A stretch of 60,936 nucleotides of DNA from Chloroflexi bacterium AL-N1 (GCA_013122435.1 WYDT01000042.1:1-60936); one strand, 5' to 3'. Counted from the first letter of the stretch, positions 42,316 through 51,482 are shown. The notes: generated by a model not told the origin, from the sequence alone. Numbers and translations are program-made.

Positions 42316-42507
42316 GTTTTGACCTCTTCTATGATATTCATTGTTTTAGGTATACATACCTCAGGCACGCTAACGCCACGTACCCTTGGTTTCGCTATCC
42401 TGCTTCACGCAATGGACACACTTCAATGGGATACGGCAGTCATGCTCCCGCATCCACGTGCGTCAAATTAATGAAACAGAACGATTTATTTGAAGACCTA
42501 GTTCTAT

Positions 42508-43857
42508 TTAGGAAGTTGACTCGGGCAGATCGCCACCCCAGTAGTAGCTGTAGGCCTCTTCGTCTGTAAGAGTCCGAGGTTCCTCTCCTGTAGGTTTGTC
42601 GCTACGCCAGTATTGTGCCCCACTGTCGGATCGTTCAAGAAAGTGATAGTCAACGAGGTCGCGTCGTACCGTCACGTGATCGCGGACGTGGGTGGGAACG
42701 TACTGAGTCAGTATGGCATTGACTTCCTTCTCGCCATAGGTGTTGCCTGACTCGAAATGATCGGTAAGGTAGGTCAGCATTGATCGATGATCTGTCTCCT
42801 GCCCTGGCCAGAAACGCACGATACCTTGATCATCAAGATAATGTTTTAATCCTTGTGGTTGCATGTGGTTCTCTCCGTGTATAGACATATCAGGTGCTGC
42901 CAGAATAGTTTGTTGTAGTGCATGAAAGGTTGTATCAAGTTCGGTTGGCACCAGACGATACCATTTGCGTCCATCTTTGCCGCGTTGCTCACGTACAAAG
43001 CTACCCAGTGATTTGAGATAGCGCGAGACATTCGGCTGGCTCGTATCGAGCAAGGTCATCAAATCCTGCAGCGTTAATTCATCATGCTGGGCAAGTAGCG
43101 TCAACACGCGTAGTCGTGCTGGTTCGGTCAATGCGCTCAGTCGCCCGATCAGTTCCAGTTGCTTCATGGAGGTGTCGCGTAACACCACCCCGCTATGGAG
43201 TTGGGCATCAAAAAATAGGTAGAGCGTTGTGCCAACTTGGAGTTGGGTAATATGACGACCGGTGTGTCGTGATGGCACAAATACCGTTTCCTTGATGCCT
43301 GGTGCCAGACCGACCGCCCCAGCAATATACCGCTGGAGATTGTTGGCGATGGCGTCAGGTGCAATGCCCGAACTGGGTATGGAGTTTTGTAGCATCTCAA
43401 CGTTTTGTTGGAGCTTGCGTTGCACTTGTTTCCATTCAGATGCGCCATAGTCTTCCCACAGCATTCGCACGTGCATCACCACCAGATCGTGGAGCTTCAG
43501 TGGATCGGCAAGCAGTGCAGCCACCTCAGGTATCACCGACTCGCTGATACCCTGTTGTTCACGAATGCGCTCATGCATAGCCTGGGGTGCTTCCTTTGCC
43601 AGCAGGTCCAGATATGCTGCAAAGTCTGACGGCGCATTGTCGATAAGGAGGGCCGCCCCCAGGTGCTCAAAGATGATGCGGTTGGCGCGGTGCTGAGGTG
43701 GTGCGAGAGCTATAGCTGTCTGGCGTACCCAGTCGCCTAGAGCAGGCATGCAATCTACCATCTCAATCAGCGCAAAGCTATTAAGCATGTTGTAGACTGG
43801 TGTCAGTTCTACGCGACTTTGTACAGGAGTGTGTGCTCCATAAAATGATCTAACCAT
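42508..43857 (-). CDS. ArsR-type regulator fused to DUF2087
   Basis: The 449-residue protein has a long N-terminal domain of unknown fold (about 1-225). An ArsR-like winged HTH follows (LIGRLSALTEPARLRVLTLL with LTLQDLMTLLDTSQPNVSRY). The C-terminal DUF2087 domain (about 330-420) reads FWPGQETDHRSMLTYLTDHF, YGEKEVNAIL and VTVRRDLVDYHFLERSDSG. DUF2087 is often attached to such regulators. ATG 43857 is chosen, with AGAGGTGAG upstream. A 20-bp palindrome 18 bp upstream of the start suggests self-repression. The ligand is unknown; classic ArsR metal-binding cysteines are not seen. Confidence 0.8.
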   Translation of the reverse strand: MVRSFYGAHTPVQSRVELTPVYNMLNSFALIEMVDCMPALGDWVRQTAIALAPPQHRANRIIFEHLGAALLIDNAPSDFAAYLDLLAKEAPQAMHERIREQQGISESVIPEVAALLADPLKLHDLVVMHVRMLWEDYGASEWKQVQRKLQQNVEMLQNSIPSSGIAPDAIANNLQRYIAGAVGLAPGIKETVFVPSRHTGRHITQLQVGTTLYLFFDAQLHSGVVLRDTSMKQLELIGRLSALTEPARLRVLTLLAQHDELTLQDLMTLLDTSQPNVSRYLKSLGSFVREQRGKDGRKWYRLVPTELDTTFHALQQTILAAPDMSIHGENHMQPQGLKHYLDDQGIVRFWPGQETDHRSMLTYLTDHFESGNTYGEKEVNAILTQYVPTHVRDHVTVRRDLVDYHFLERSDSGAQYWRSDKPTGEEPRTLTDEEAYSYYWGGDLPESTS

Positions 43858-43874
43858 AAACTCACCTCTTGTGG

Positions 43875-43894
43875 ATATACACATATGTGTATAT
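43875..43894. promoter_or_regulatory. 20-bp perfect palindrome, probable operator
   Basis: ATATACACATATGTGTATAT lies 18 bp upstream of the ArsR-DUF2087 start codon. ArsR-family dimers bind such AT-rich palindromes, so autoregulation is likely. Confidence 0.65.
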
Positions 43895-44058
43895 TTGTTT
43901 GGTTGAGTATATGTTGAAACCCTGTTCGTGTCAATAGCCTATCACAGCATGCTGGACAGAATAGGACTAAAGATGTAGCTACTTAGTTAGTACGTGGGGA
44001 TTGGGTCTTGCTCAGAACAGCCCTCACATCACCTATGCTGGCTTATGGCCAGACAATA

Positions 44059-44080
44059 GCCTGCTGCTTGGGCAGCAGGC
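44059..44080. terminator. Possible terminator hairpin
   Basis: GCCTGCTGC and GCAGCAGGC form a 9-bp perfect stem with loop TTGG, about 60 bp past the serine hydrolase stop. No T-run follows on either strand. Confidence 0.45.
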
Positions 44081-44139
44081 GGGGTAGTTAGCAAAGAACA
44101 AAGGACTTTATGTGCTGCGACGATGAGGATATCTGGTAT

Positions 44140-45186
44140 CTATGACTCACTTAGATCACTTAGAGCGGCGGGCAGCAATTGCTCTGCCGCAACATCTTCC
44201 GCGATGATCGTGTTCCGATTACTGATAGCGATCACCATAACATCGGTTGAAGCACCACTGTACTCAATTGTGGCATTGAACTCGTGTTGATCGCTACCGC
44301 CTGCATCGCCAAAGCCGTGGTGTAGTGCCTGATCAAAGCCAAGTTGTTGCTTGGCACGCTCACTAAGCACAGCATTACCCTGTAACGCCAATACCCAGCG
44401 ATGCAGGTCGCCAGTCGTGGAAAGCATACCGCCGTTGCCGACCAGTATCCAACTATAATCCCATGTGTCTGGCGAACTACATCCCACTACCTGATTAGGA
44501 GTGGATGCGATCGGCGTGAAGTTTTCACCCCAGAATCCCGTAGAGGTCATCCCTGCCGGAGCGAGGATGTGTTCACGGATGTAGTCAGTGTAGGTTTGCC
44601 CGGAGACCTGCTCGATGAGCAAAGCGAGCAGTGTGTATCCACTGTTAGAATAGTTCTCATCGTCGCCCGGTGCAAACTCCAGCGGCCTGCTCAAAATTTC
44701 GGTGAGGGCCTCCTCGCGTGTCACTGCCTCGAAATCACCAAGCCCTGCCGTTTCGTGGTATGTTTGTAGCCCTGAGGTGTGCTCCACTAACTGGCGGATT
44801 GTGATGCTTGTTTTATCTTCAGGAACGCTGTCAAAATAACGACTGATCGGTTCATCAAGGCTCAGGCGTTCTTCATCATCTAATTGTCCAATGGCTGTGG
44901 CGGTAAACATTTTGGTGATTGAGCCAATGGCAAATACAGTGTCGGATGTGTTCGGGACTGTGTCATCACACGAAGCAAAGCCATACCCGTCATTGTGGTG
45001 TATAGTTGCTCCCTGAGCGATCAGGATCGCACCCGAGAACCCATTTACTTCCAATTCTTGCAGTATGTTGGCAAGTGATTTTGGATTGTTTGAGAACAGA
45101 AATGTTGCTGTGAGAAAAATCCCTGATAGGATGACAGCAAGAAATAAACCTATGCGTTGTTTGTTCGTCGTGTGTGGTAGCTTCAT
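44140..45186 (-). CDS. Beta-lactamase-fold serine hydrolase (class C/penicillin-binding type)
   Basis: The 348-residue protein has an N-terminal signal or anchor (IGLFLAVILSGIFLTATFLF) and then the serine beta-lactamase/transpeptidase domain. The nucleophile is in SITK (about residue 93 of FAIGSITKMFTATAIGQLDD). The YSN motif occurs in DENYSNSGYTLLALLIEQVS, and HHGFGDAGG probably replaces KTG. It faces the outside of the cell and may be a D-Ala-D-Ala peptidase, an esterase or a peptidase. It is the last gene of a sigma/anti-sigma operon (29 bp after the anti-sigma stop), suggesting envelope-stress control. Confidence 0.82.
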   Translation of the reverse strand: MKLPHTTNKQRIGLFLAVILSGIFLTATFLFSNNPKSLANILQELEVNGFSGAILIAQGATIHHNDGYGFASCDDTVPNTSDTVFAIGSITKMFTATAIGQLDDEERLSLDEPISRYFDSVPEDKTSITIRQLVEHTSGLQTYHETAGLGDFEAVTREEALTEILSRPLEFAPGDDENYSNSGYTLLALLIEQVSGQTYTDYIREHILAPAGMTSTGFWGENFTPIASTPNQVVGCSSPDTWDYSWILVGNGGMLSTTGDLHRWVLALQGNAVLSERAKQQLGFDQALHHGFGDAGGSDQHEFNATIEYSGASTDVMVIAISNRNTIIAEDVAAEQLLPAALSDLSES

Positions 45187-45215
45187 GCCTTGTATTCCTT
45201 TACTTATGTGTTTAT

Positions 45216-46130
45216 TTATTCGATGCTGTTGACAATCGCGATCAGATCTGCTGCACCCAATGATGCATCGGTAGTGATTATTTCAAACAGAGTTGTGTTG
45301 TTCTGCCAGCGCAGGATCATTCCTGAAGCATCGTTATTCCACACAGGTACGATAGAGACGGTTGTTTCGGCTCCTACAGCGCGGTCCTTCAGCGTATCTG
45401 CATCGATCTCCCACGCACCGCGGACCAGTTCCCCCTGGAGGTTACCAATCTGGACGGGTTCAGCCATCGCATCTGGGCCAATCTCTCCAAAGGCGATGTC
45501 GATATGAATATTTGCGGCCTGCGTATCTGTCATCGTCTCGCCAACCTGGATGCGTGTTGCAAAGTGCGTTGTTGGTAGTTCTGTCGAGATCGCCCGTTGG
45601 TGCAGCGTAAGCGATGGGGGAGTATCGCTGCCGTAAAGTAAGGTGATGAGGGGGCTGTTTTCTCGGACTACAGCACTCATAAGGGCATAATCTTCCGGCA
45701 TCTGTGCTGGTGCGCGTATGGGAATGGCCGTTTGTGCCTGTGCCTCTTCCAGCGAGGCATATGCGTAAGCAGGTGTATTGAGTTGATCACTTCCGACAAC
45801 GATATCCACATCGACATTGCGTGGCTGGTCAATACCGTTAAATCCGATGCGCGGATCGGTGGAATCATCAAAAGTAAAGTTGATCGAGAAGCGATTCTGG
45901 GCAGCCTGGACAAAGAGTTGTAGAACATCCTGCGCCATCACACGTACTGGTGGAACGAACAACACGAGTGTGATGGTCAATGCGAAGCTTGCTAGTGCCA
46001 TTCTGCTTCCAATGGCTTTACGTGCGAGTCGACGGTGCTCCTGAGCTGATAGCTTTTGCCACAGCGCTTCTACCGCTTCTGTCGGTGGGTCTTTGTGATA
46101 TTCGTAAAGAAATTCGTCGTCGTTATGCAT
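45216..46130 (-). CDS. Membrane anti-sigma factor-like protein
   Basis: The 304-residue protein has an acidic cytoplasmic N-terminus of about 45 residues (EFLYEYHKDPPTEAVEALWQ), one membrane helix (MALASFALTITLVLFV) and a large outer domain resembling DUF4367-type anti-sigma sensors. Its ATG overlaps the end of the sigma factor gene (ATGCATAA), the standard layout for an ECF sigma factor and its membrane inhibitor. It would hold the sigma factor inactive until an envelope signal arrives. I chose the start at 46130 because of this overlap. Confidence 0.78.
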   Translation of the reverse strand: MHNDDEFLYEYHKDPPTEAVEALWQKLSAQEHRRLARKAIGSRMALASFALTITLVLFVPPVRVMAQDVLQLFVQAAQNRFSINFTFDDSTDPRIGFNGIDQPRNVDVDIVVGSDQLNTPAYAYASLEEAQAQTAIPIRAPAQMPEDYALMSAVVRENSPLITLLYGSDTPPSLTLHQRAISTELPTTHFATRIQVGETMTDTQAANIHIDIAFGEIGPDAMAEPVQIGNLQGELVRGAWEIDADTLKDRAVGAETTVSIVPVWNNDASGMILRWQNNTTLFEIITTDASLGAADLIAIVNSIE

Positions 46131-46686
46131 TACTCTCGTCCTCCCAGGCGCGTCGCAGCTTTTGCACCGTGCGATGGATAATTGTTCCCACATTCGACTC
46201 GCTCATCTCGGTCAAACGTGCAATTTGTCGATTGTTCAGCCCACTTCCGTACTTAAAGGCAATCAATTCTCGCTCACGGTCGGTCAGATAATCAAGCAAT
46301 GCGGCTAGTTGTTTGATGTCTTGTGCGTGTTGTACATATGCCTCTAATGCGTCATCATCCGGTGTCGCCAGTGTCTGCTCAAGGGCATGCAGGCTTGGTT
46401 CTGCTGGAGTTTTACCCATCTTTCTAAAGTGGCTTGCTACCACTTTTCGTGCGATGCCAAAGAGCCATGCCTCGAACTACCCCAGATCATCGTGATAATG
46501 ATTGCGGTTGCGCCAGGCACGCTCAAATACCTCGGCAGTCAGATCTTCCGCCTGCACATCATTGCCAAGACGATAGCGAAAGAAGTTGTAGAGCCGCAGA
46601 TATTGCTGGCGATAGACGCTTTCCCAGTCTATGACTACCAAGCGTTTGTGTCGTATTTTGTGAAGAAGGCGCATAGATTGTGTCAT
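46123..46686 (-). pseudogene. ECF sigma factor gene interrupted by an in-frame TAG
   Basis: One frame runs from 46686 to 46123 apart from a single TAG at 46477-46479. The first part has sigma region 2 (YRQQYLRLYNFFRYRLGNDV, QAEDLTAEVFERAWRNR). Immediately after the stop comes FEAWLFGIARKVVASHFRK, the rest of region 2, and then region 4 (LDYLTDRERELIAFKYGSGL, NNRQIARLTEMSESNVGTII). The frame is preserved on both sides and no other damage is visible, so the lesion is recent or the codon is read through. Without it, the operon for the anti-sigma and the serine hydrolase would lose its activator. Confidence 0.8.
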
Positions 46687-46909
46687 TACTATACTATTGG
46701 TCGGTTTTCCAAAAGTATCACACCAGCCATGTGCTCTTCGTGCAATAGCTGTTTGATCGCTACATCACGACAAAAGTGACACAATGCCCTACGAACATGT
46801 GACTTTCGTCCTCCGCTGATCAGGTCATTGGTGACTGACCCATCAAGCCGTTGTGAACTATGCTTATGGCAACAAGAAACCATACTGATATTGCGGGAGG
46901 ACATAAACA

Positions 46910-47734
46910 GTGACAAATGACTCGATTATCAACATTAACGATTTACATGTGCGTTATCAGGATACCCACGCAGTCGATGGCCTCAATCTCAGCATAGGGA
47001 GGGGCGAAATCTTTGGCTTACTTGGGCCAAATGGTGCCGGGAAGACCAGTACGCTTGCATGTATCGAAGGACTCAACCAACCCACATCCGGCACCATCGA
47101 CATCGCTGGATACGATGTGGTGCGTAACGCTACGGATGTCAAGCAATTGCTGGGCGTACAGTTACAGACAATCGCTCTTTTTGATGAACTAACAGCGAGT
47201 GAACTTATTAAACTTTATGCGGCTTTCTACAATGTCTATCCAACCAGAAAGCACATTACAGCATTACTGGAGCGTTTCGGTTTGGGACCGAAAGCCAGTG
47301 CTCGCCCAAAGCAACTCTCTGGTGGTCAGCAACAACGCCTCTCGCTGGCCCTGGCGCTGGTCAACGATCCGCAGATTGTGTTGCTCGACGAACCAACAAC
47401 CGGGCTTGATCCACAGGCACGGCGTGGTGTCTGGATGCTCATCCGACGGATGCAGGCTGAGGGGCGCACGGTCCTGTTGACAACACACTACATGGAAGAA
47501 GCGCAGGAACTGTGTGATCGGGTTGGCATTATTGTGGATGGCAGGCTGGTTGTGGTTGATACACCGCTGGAACTGATTCGCCAGCATGCACCCACATTAT
47601 CGCCCGAGGAAGCCTCGCGTCGTCAACCGAATCTGGAAGATGTTTTTCTTCACCTGACCGGACGAAGACTCGATGCCCAGGATAATCAGATAAACGACGA
47701 TGATGCGATGTGGCTGACGTCTGTTGCTGGATAA
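46910..47734 (+). CDS. ABC transporter ATP-binding protein
   Basis: The 274-residue protein has Walker A GPNGAGKTS (about 40-48), a Q-loop region, signature LSGGQQQR, Walker B IVLLDEPTTGLDP and the switch H in LLTTHYMEEA. It is most like the DrrA/CcmA branch of drug or bacteriocin exporters, including a C-terminal extension ending EDVFLHLTGR. It energises an ABC-2 permease encoded directly downstream. The start follows GGGAGG. It is the first of four genes (ATPase, permease, sensor kinase, response regulator), suggesting an inducible export system for an antimicrobial or lipid. Confidence 0.9.
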   Translation: MTNDSIININDLHVRYQDTHAVDGLNLSIGRGEIFGLLGPNGAGKTSTLACIEGLNQPTSGTIDIAGYDVVRNATDVKQLLGVQLQTIALFDELTASELIKLYAAFYNVYPTRKHITALLERFGLGPKASARPKQLSGGQQQRLSLALALVNDPQIVLLDEPTTGLDPQARRGVWMLIRRMQAEGRTVLLTTHYMEEAQELCDRVGIIVDGRLVVVDTPLELIRQHAPTLSPEEASRRQPNLEDVFLHLTGRRLDAQDNQINDDDAMWLTSVAG

Positions 47735-47775
47735 GTTCTATTTTATATTACAGAAACGCTTTTCTGGAGGTTTAT

Positions 47776-48528
47776 ATGCGCCGTTTCTTTACTCTTAGCT
47801 ATGCCTTGCTTTTAATCAATTTACGGAATACATCAACTCTTTTCTGGAGCTTTGCTTTTCCGATTGGTCTGATTTCGCTTTATGGAGCTATCTGGGGACA
47901 GGAGGAGTTTGGTCCGATACAGGCAATTACCTGGCTGATGGTTGGTATTATCGTGCTCAACATCATGTCGAGCGGCTTTCTGGGCGATTCGGCATGGCTT
48001 ACCACGGTGCGTGAGCAGGGTATCCTGTTGCGCGTTCGTGCGACACCGCTGCCATCTAGGGTGTTGGTGGGGGCCTATGTGGTGGTGCGCCTCCTGTTGG
48101 TTATTATGCAGTCGGTTTTGATAGCTGCTGTGGCGATGCTGTTCTTCGGTGCACAGATGGCATGGAGTGGTCTCGCAGTAGCCTTTATCATCGCGTTGCT
48201 GGGTGCTATGGTATTCATTGCGCTTGGTCAGGCTATTGGTACGATGGTTCCCACTTCGGGTGCTGCGGTAGCGTTGGGCCAGGTTGTCTATTTCCCGCTG
48301 ATGTTTGTGAGTAATCTGTTTTTACCCAGCGACATCCTGCCAGCCTGGATTACGGAGATTGCCAGATGGACGCCTGCCTACATGCTGGTTGATCTCCTGC
48401 GACCTGCCCTCGTTCCTGTCGTTGAGGCGTCTCAGGCCGCCTGGATCAATTTGCTGGGTTTGGGCGTATATGGAGTGTTAGGTCTTGTGATTGCTGCATT
48501 ATTCTTCCGCTGGACACCCAAGAGCTAG
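47776..48528 (+). CDS. ABC-2 type transporter permease
   Basis: The 250-residue protein has six membrane helices with the ABC-2 family pattern: FWSFAFPIGLISLYGAIWG, a conserved region REQGILLRVRATPLPS before the next helix, and FPLMFVSNLFLPSDILPAW. ATG 47776 is supported by GGAGG 6 bp upstream. It is the membrane partner of the preceding ATPase, and the pair is full length. Confidence 0.88.
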   Translation: MRRFFTLSYALLLINLRNTSTLFWSFAFPIGLISLYGAIWGQEEFGPIQAITWLMVGIIVLNIMSSGFLGDSAWLTTVREQGILLRVRATPLPSRVLVGAYVVVRLLLVIMQSVLIAAVAMLFFGAQMAWSGLAVAFIIALLGAMVFIALGQAIGTMVPTSGAAVALGQVVYFPLMFVSNLFLPSDILPAWITEIARWTPAYMLVDLLRPALVPVVEASQAAWINLLGLGVYGVLGLVIAALFFRWTPKS

Positions 48529-48633
48529 CAACTATGTACGATAAAGACACACAGGTAGCTTCTATGTAACATCATGGGCGCTCTGTGTGTCTCGACTGTC
48601 CTACCGCTTACGATATGTGAAGAAGTGTGAGTT

Positions 48634-49887
48634 ATGACTGACACGATGCATAAACAAAATGGCCCAAACATACCTTCATCAAAACTTGTCGATAATTTCT
48701 ATCTGGTTTGGATTGTTATCTTTTACATCAACATTCTTCTGGGGGCGTATGGCGCCTATGCCAGCCAACCAGGCTTGCTTTTTAGTTGGTCAGGGCTGAT
48801 GTTGCTTGGTCTTCTTGGTCTTGTATGTGCAGTCTATCATACTGTCTATATTGCTCCTTTCCACAGGGACGATTTTGTGTGGCCCTTGTCCCTACAGCGC
48901 GCATCGATCTATTTTACTGTTCAGACCATTCTACTGGGCGTGCTGCTGACTTATAACATCAGTTTTATCGGGTTAGGCTTTGCGCTTGCCGGTCAGATCT
49001 TTAGTGCCATGCGACCACGATACTGGCTGCTGCCATTTCTTGTGATCATGGTGCTTATTGCCTTTGCATTGGGACTGTACGACGAGATGCTACAGGGCGA
49101 CTGGGTACCACTGCTCTCTTTCGCTTCTACTGCCAGTATCTTTCTGCTACTGGCTATTTTTATCGGATTGCTCTACAGGCAGCGTGAACAGTTGACCAAT
49201 CTGGTGGATGAGTTGCGTCGGGCGAAGACTGATCTTGAGCATTATGCTACACAGGCGGAAGAAGTAGCAGTCTTGCGTGAGCGCAATCGCCTCGCACGCG
49301 AGATGCACGATAGCATTGGCCATGCGCTGGTGGTGATCAACGTGAAACTGGAAGTGGCACAACGGCTCTATGCCAGAGATACTGAGCGTGGTCATGTTGA
49401 GCTAGAGGCCACTCGCGAACTGGTGCGTGAAACGATGCGCGATGTACGTCATTCGCTGGCGGATCTTCGTGCCCCCCTCTTTGATCAGCAGCATCTGCAA
49501 GAAGCGTTGGTGCGTGTAGGCGAAGAGATTCGTTTGCGTAGCAGCCTTGACATTACGTGTGTGATTGTGGATGACTTACCCTCACCACCAGCGGAAGTCA
49601 GTGCGGCGCTGTGGCGTATTGCGTGTGAGGCGTTGATCAACGTTGAGCGCCACGCTGCGGCAGCCAGTGCAACCCTCTCGCTGGAACAGCAAAATGGGGC
49701 CTGGGTGTTACAGGTTATTGATGATGGCTCAGGTATTAAACCAGATGACGTTGTACGTCCCGGCCACTATGGCATTGTGGGAATGCGTGAGCGTGTTGAG
49801 GCACTTGGTGGTCATCTTCGCATTGCTGCCTGTGCAAGTGGTGGGACACTGGTTGAAGCAACCGTGCCAATAGACGAGTCAAGCTAG
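48634..49887 (+). CDS. NarL-type sensor histidine kinase
   Basis: The 417-residue protein has five or six membrane helices (about 20-185), a short coiled coil, and a HisKA_3 dimerisation domain with the phospho-acceptor in REMHDSIGHALVVINVKLEV. An HATPase domain follows with the N-box ACEALINVERHA and the G-box DDGSGI plus GIVGMRERVEALGGHL. It resembles DesK/LiaS-type kinases that sense membrane or antibiotic stress through their helices. It would phosphorylate the response regulator encoded 11 bp downstream, and probably controls the ABC exporter genes upstream. Confidence 0.9.
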   Translation: MTDTMHKQNGPNIPSSKLVDNFYLVWIVIFYINILLGAYGAYASQPGLLFSWSGLMLLGLLGLVCAVYHTVYIAPFHRDDFVWPLSLQRASIYFTVQTILLGVLLTYNISFIGLGFALAGQIFSAMRPRYWLLPFLVIMVLIAFALGLYDEMLQGDWVPLLSFASTASIFLLLAIFIGLLYRQREQLTNLVDELRRAKTDLEHYATQAEEVAVLRERNRLAREMHDSIGHALVVINVKLEVAQRLYARDTERGHVELEATRELVRETMRDVRHSLADLRAPLFDQQHLQEALVRVGEEIRLRSSLDITCVIVDDLPSPPAEVSAALWRIACEALINVERHAAAASATLSLEQQNGAWVLQVIDDGSGIKPDDVVRPGHYGIVGMRERVEALGGHLRIAACASGGTLVEATVPIDESS

Positions 49888-49897
49888 TCACAGGAGC

Positions 49898-50545
49898 ATG
49901 CGTGTGAATACGATACGTGTACTGATTGCGGAGGATCAAACCCTGATGCGGCAGGGGCTGAAGACCATCCTTGAGTTAGAGGATGGTTTCGAGGTTGTTG
50001 GTGAGGCAGTTGATGGACAGGAAGCGGTTGAGCGGGCGCTGGCATTGCGACCAGACGTGGTGCTGATCGATGTGCAGATGCCCAGAATGGATGGCGTAAC
50101 GGCAACGGCTCAGATCTGTGTGGCTCTTCCTAATACCAGGGTTATTATTTTGACCACGTTTGATTACGATGAGTATGTGTTTAATGGCATCAAGTCAGGT
50201 GCCCAGGGGTATTTGCTCAAAGACACCCCCGCCGATGATCTGTTGGCGGCGATTCGTCAGGTGCAGGCTGGCGAGAGCATTATTCAGCCCAGTGTGGCAA
50301 CCCGCTTGATTGCCGAGTTTAGTCGCCGAGAGACACCGGCACAATCGCTGTATGAGCCATTAAGTGAGCGCGAGCAGGAGGTGTTACGCCTGATTGCCGA
50401 TGGTCATAGCAACAAAGCCATTGCAGATTCATTGACGCTGGCTGAGGGAACGGTGAAGAACTATGTTTCGGGGATTCTGGGCAAACTCCATGCAGCCAAC
50501 CGCACCCAGGCGGTGCGTGTCGCACGTGAACAGGGGCTGATCTAG
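49898..50545 (+). CDS. LuxR/NarL-type response regulator
   Basis: The 215-residue protein has a receiver domain with phospho-acceptor Asp in VVLIDVQMPRMDG, acidic pocket residues LIAEDQ and a conserved Lys in YLLKDTPADDL. A LuxR-type HTH follows (LSEREQEVLRLIADGHSNKA, IADSLTLAEGTVKNYVSGIL). GGAGC sits close to the ATG; a GTG two codons later is an alternative start. It is the cognate partner of the adjacent kinase. Confidence 0.9.
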   Translation: MRVNTIRVLIAEDQTLMRQGLKTILELEDGFEVVGEAVDGQEAVERALALRPDVVLIDVQMPRMDGVTATAQICVALPNTRVIILTTFDYDEYVFNGIKSGAQGYLLKDTPADDLLAAIRQVQAGESIIQPSVATRLIAEFSRRETPAQSLYEPLSEREQEVLRLIADGHSNKAIADSLTLAEGTVKNYVSGILGKLHAANRTQAVRVAREQGLI

Positions 50546-50552
50546 TGGTCTT

Positions 50553-50810
50553 TTAGGATTGGATGGGATTAGCCTTCTTACCAAATTTGGCTTGAATTGC
50601 AGCAATAGAGGCGAAGGCCACCACGACAATGATGCCACATATGAAATATTCTATGAGACTGGAGTCCCATTCGTACTGAACCCAATGGAAGCTGTTATAT
50701 AGAGGTGACTCTCCCTCACGTACACCATGCTAGTGCTTTTGATCGATACTAAGAGCCGCAACAGACAATGCCGCCATTACTACAATCGCCATCTGCAACA
50801 ACAATTTCAT
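50553..50810 (-). pseudogene. Small two-helix membrane protein with an in-frame TAG
   Basis: An 86-codon frame from ATG 50810 (AAAGGA upstream) reads KLLLQMAIVVMAALSVAALS, a first membrane helix, then a TAG at 50730-50732 (codon 27). It continues HGVREGESPLYNSFHWVQYE and a second helix, LIEYFICGIIVVVAFASIAA, with a basic tail ending at TAA 50553-50555. No frame change is needed. It lies just past the convergent end of the two-component operon. I do not recognise the family. The single stop probably truncates it after the first helix. Confidence 0.6.
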
Positions 50811-51038
50811 TGAATGATCCTTTCGCTTTCTGCTGATGAGACCATACCTAGTATCATGGACGATCAGGTCAACCAAACGGACCCCATCGCTGGATAGCTG
50901 AACTCTTGTGTCATTCGTTTAGCACTCTCTGTTATGATGTAGCCTTTTGTCGGCTGTATATGGCGTGTATGAACAGAGGTTGATTGAAGCTATTTCAAGG
51001 CAAATTAAGAGTAATTCAGTGATGTTCTCACGAAACCT

Positions 51039-51072
51039 GGGCATGGGCAGACTGTGAAATGCCCGCCCATGC
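51039..51072 (-). terminator. Possible terminator of the AraC-glyoxalase operon
   Basis: GCATGGGC and GCCCATGC form an 8-bp stem about 15 bp past the glyoxalase-family stop codon. The loop is long and no strong T-run follows. Confidence 0.4.
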
Positions 51073-51086
51073 TGTCCATCACCTCA

Positions 51087-51482
51087 CTATGCCTCGGTCA
51101 ACTGATACAACTGGATGAGGTTGCCACAGGTGTCATCGAAAATAGCAGCGGTGGTCGTTCCCATATCGGTTGGTTCGATCATAAACGCGACTCCTAACTC
51201 CTTCAGTCGGCTATATTCCGCGTAGATATCATTTACCTGGAAGGCGGTAAAGGGTATCCCGTCTGCGACCAGGGCGGCCTTGAGTTCTTTCATTGCCGGG
51301 TAATTACCATTTGGTTCCAACAGCAGTTCAACACCATCTGAGTCTTCGGGTGATACAACTGTTAGCCACAGCGCGTCCCCAAGCGGAATTTCTTGTTTTT
51401 TAATAAAGCCTAAGATATCTGTGTAGAACATAAGGGCCTTAGCTTGATCTTGCACAGGTACACTTGTCAGCGTAATTCTCAT
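51087..51482 (-). CDS. VOC (glyoxalase-like) family protein
   Basis: The 131-residue protein has the VOC fold pattern: MRITLTSVPVQDQAKALMFY at the N-terminus, then LGDALWLTVVSPED, GVELLLEPNG, and a C-terminal strand TTAAIFDDTCGNLIQLYQL. It resembles extradiol-dioxygenase-like or glyoxalase-like small proteins; the substrate is unknown. Its start overlaps the stop of the AraC-type regulator by 4 bp, so the two are translated together. The arrangement parallels the pair at 8.5-9.4 kb, but the two glyoxalase-like proteins are clearly different in sequence. Confidence 0.82.
   Translation of the reverse strand: MRITLTSVPVQDQAKALMFYTDILGFIKKQEIPLGDALWLTVVSPEDSDGVELLLEPNGNYPAMKELKAALVADGIPFTAFQVNDIYAEYSRLKELGVAFMIEPTDMGTTTAAIFDDTCGNLIQLYQLTEA

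Noticed and set aside
46689..46916. Minus-strand open frame between the sigma and ABC genes
   Set aside because: The Cys- and His-rich product resembles no family and covers the expected divergent promoter region, so it is probably a chance frame.
2246..50732. Reassignment of TAG to a sense codon, to explain several amber-interrupted genes
   Set aside because: Many apparently intact genes end in TAG (for example 15208-15210, 17372-17374, 19370-19372, 50543-50545), and the interrupted set also includes TGA, TAA and frameshifts. Decay or sequence errors explain the pattern better.
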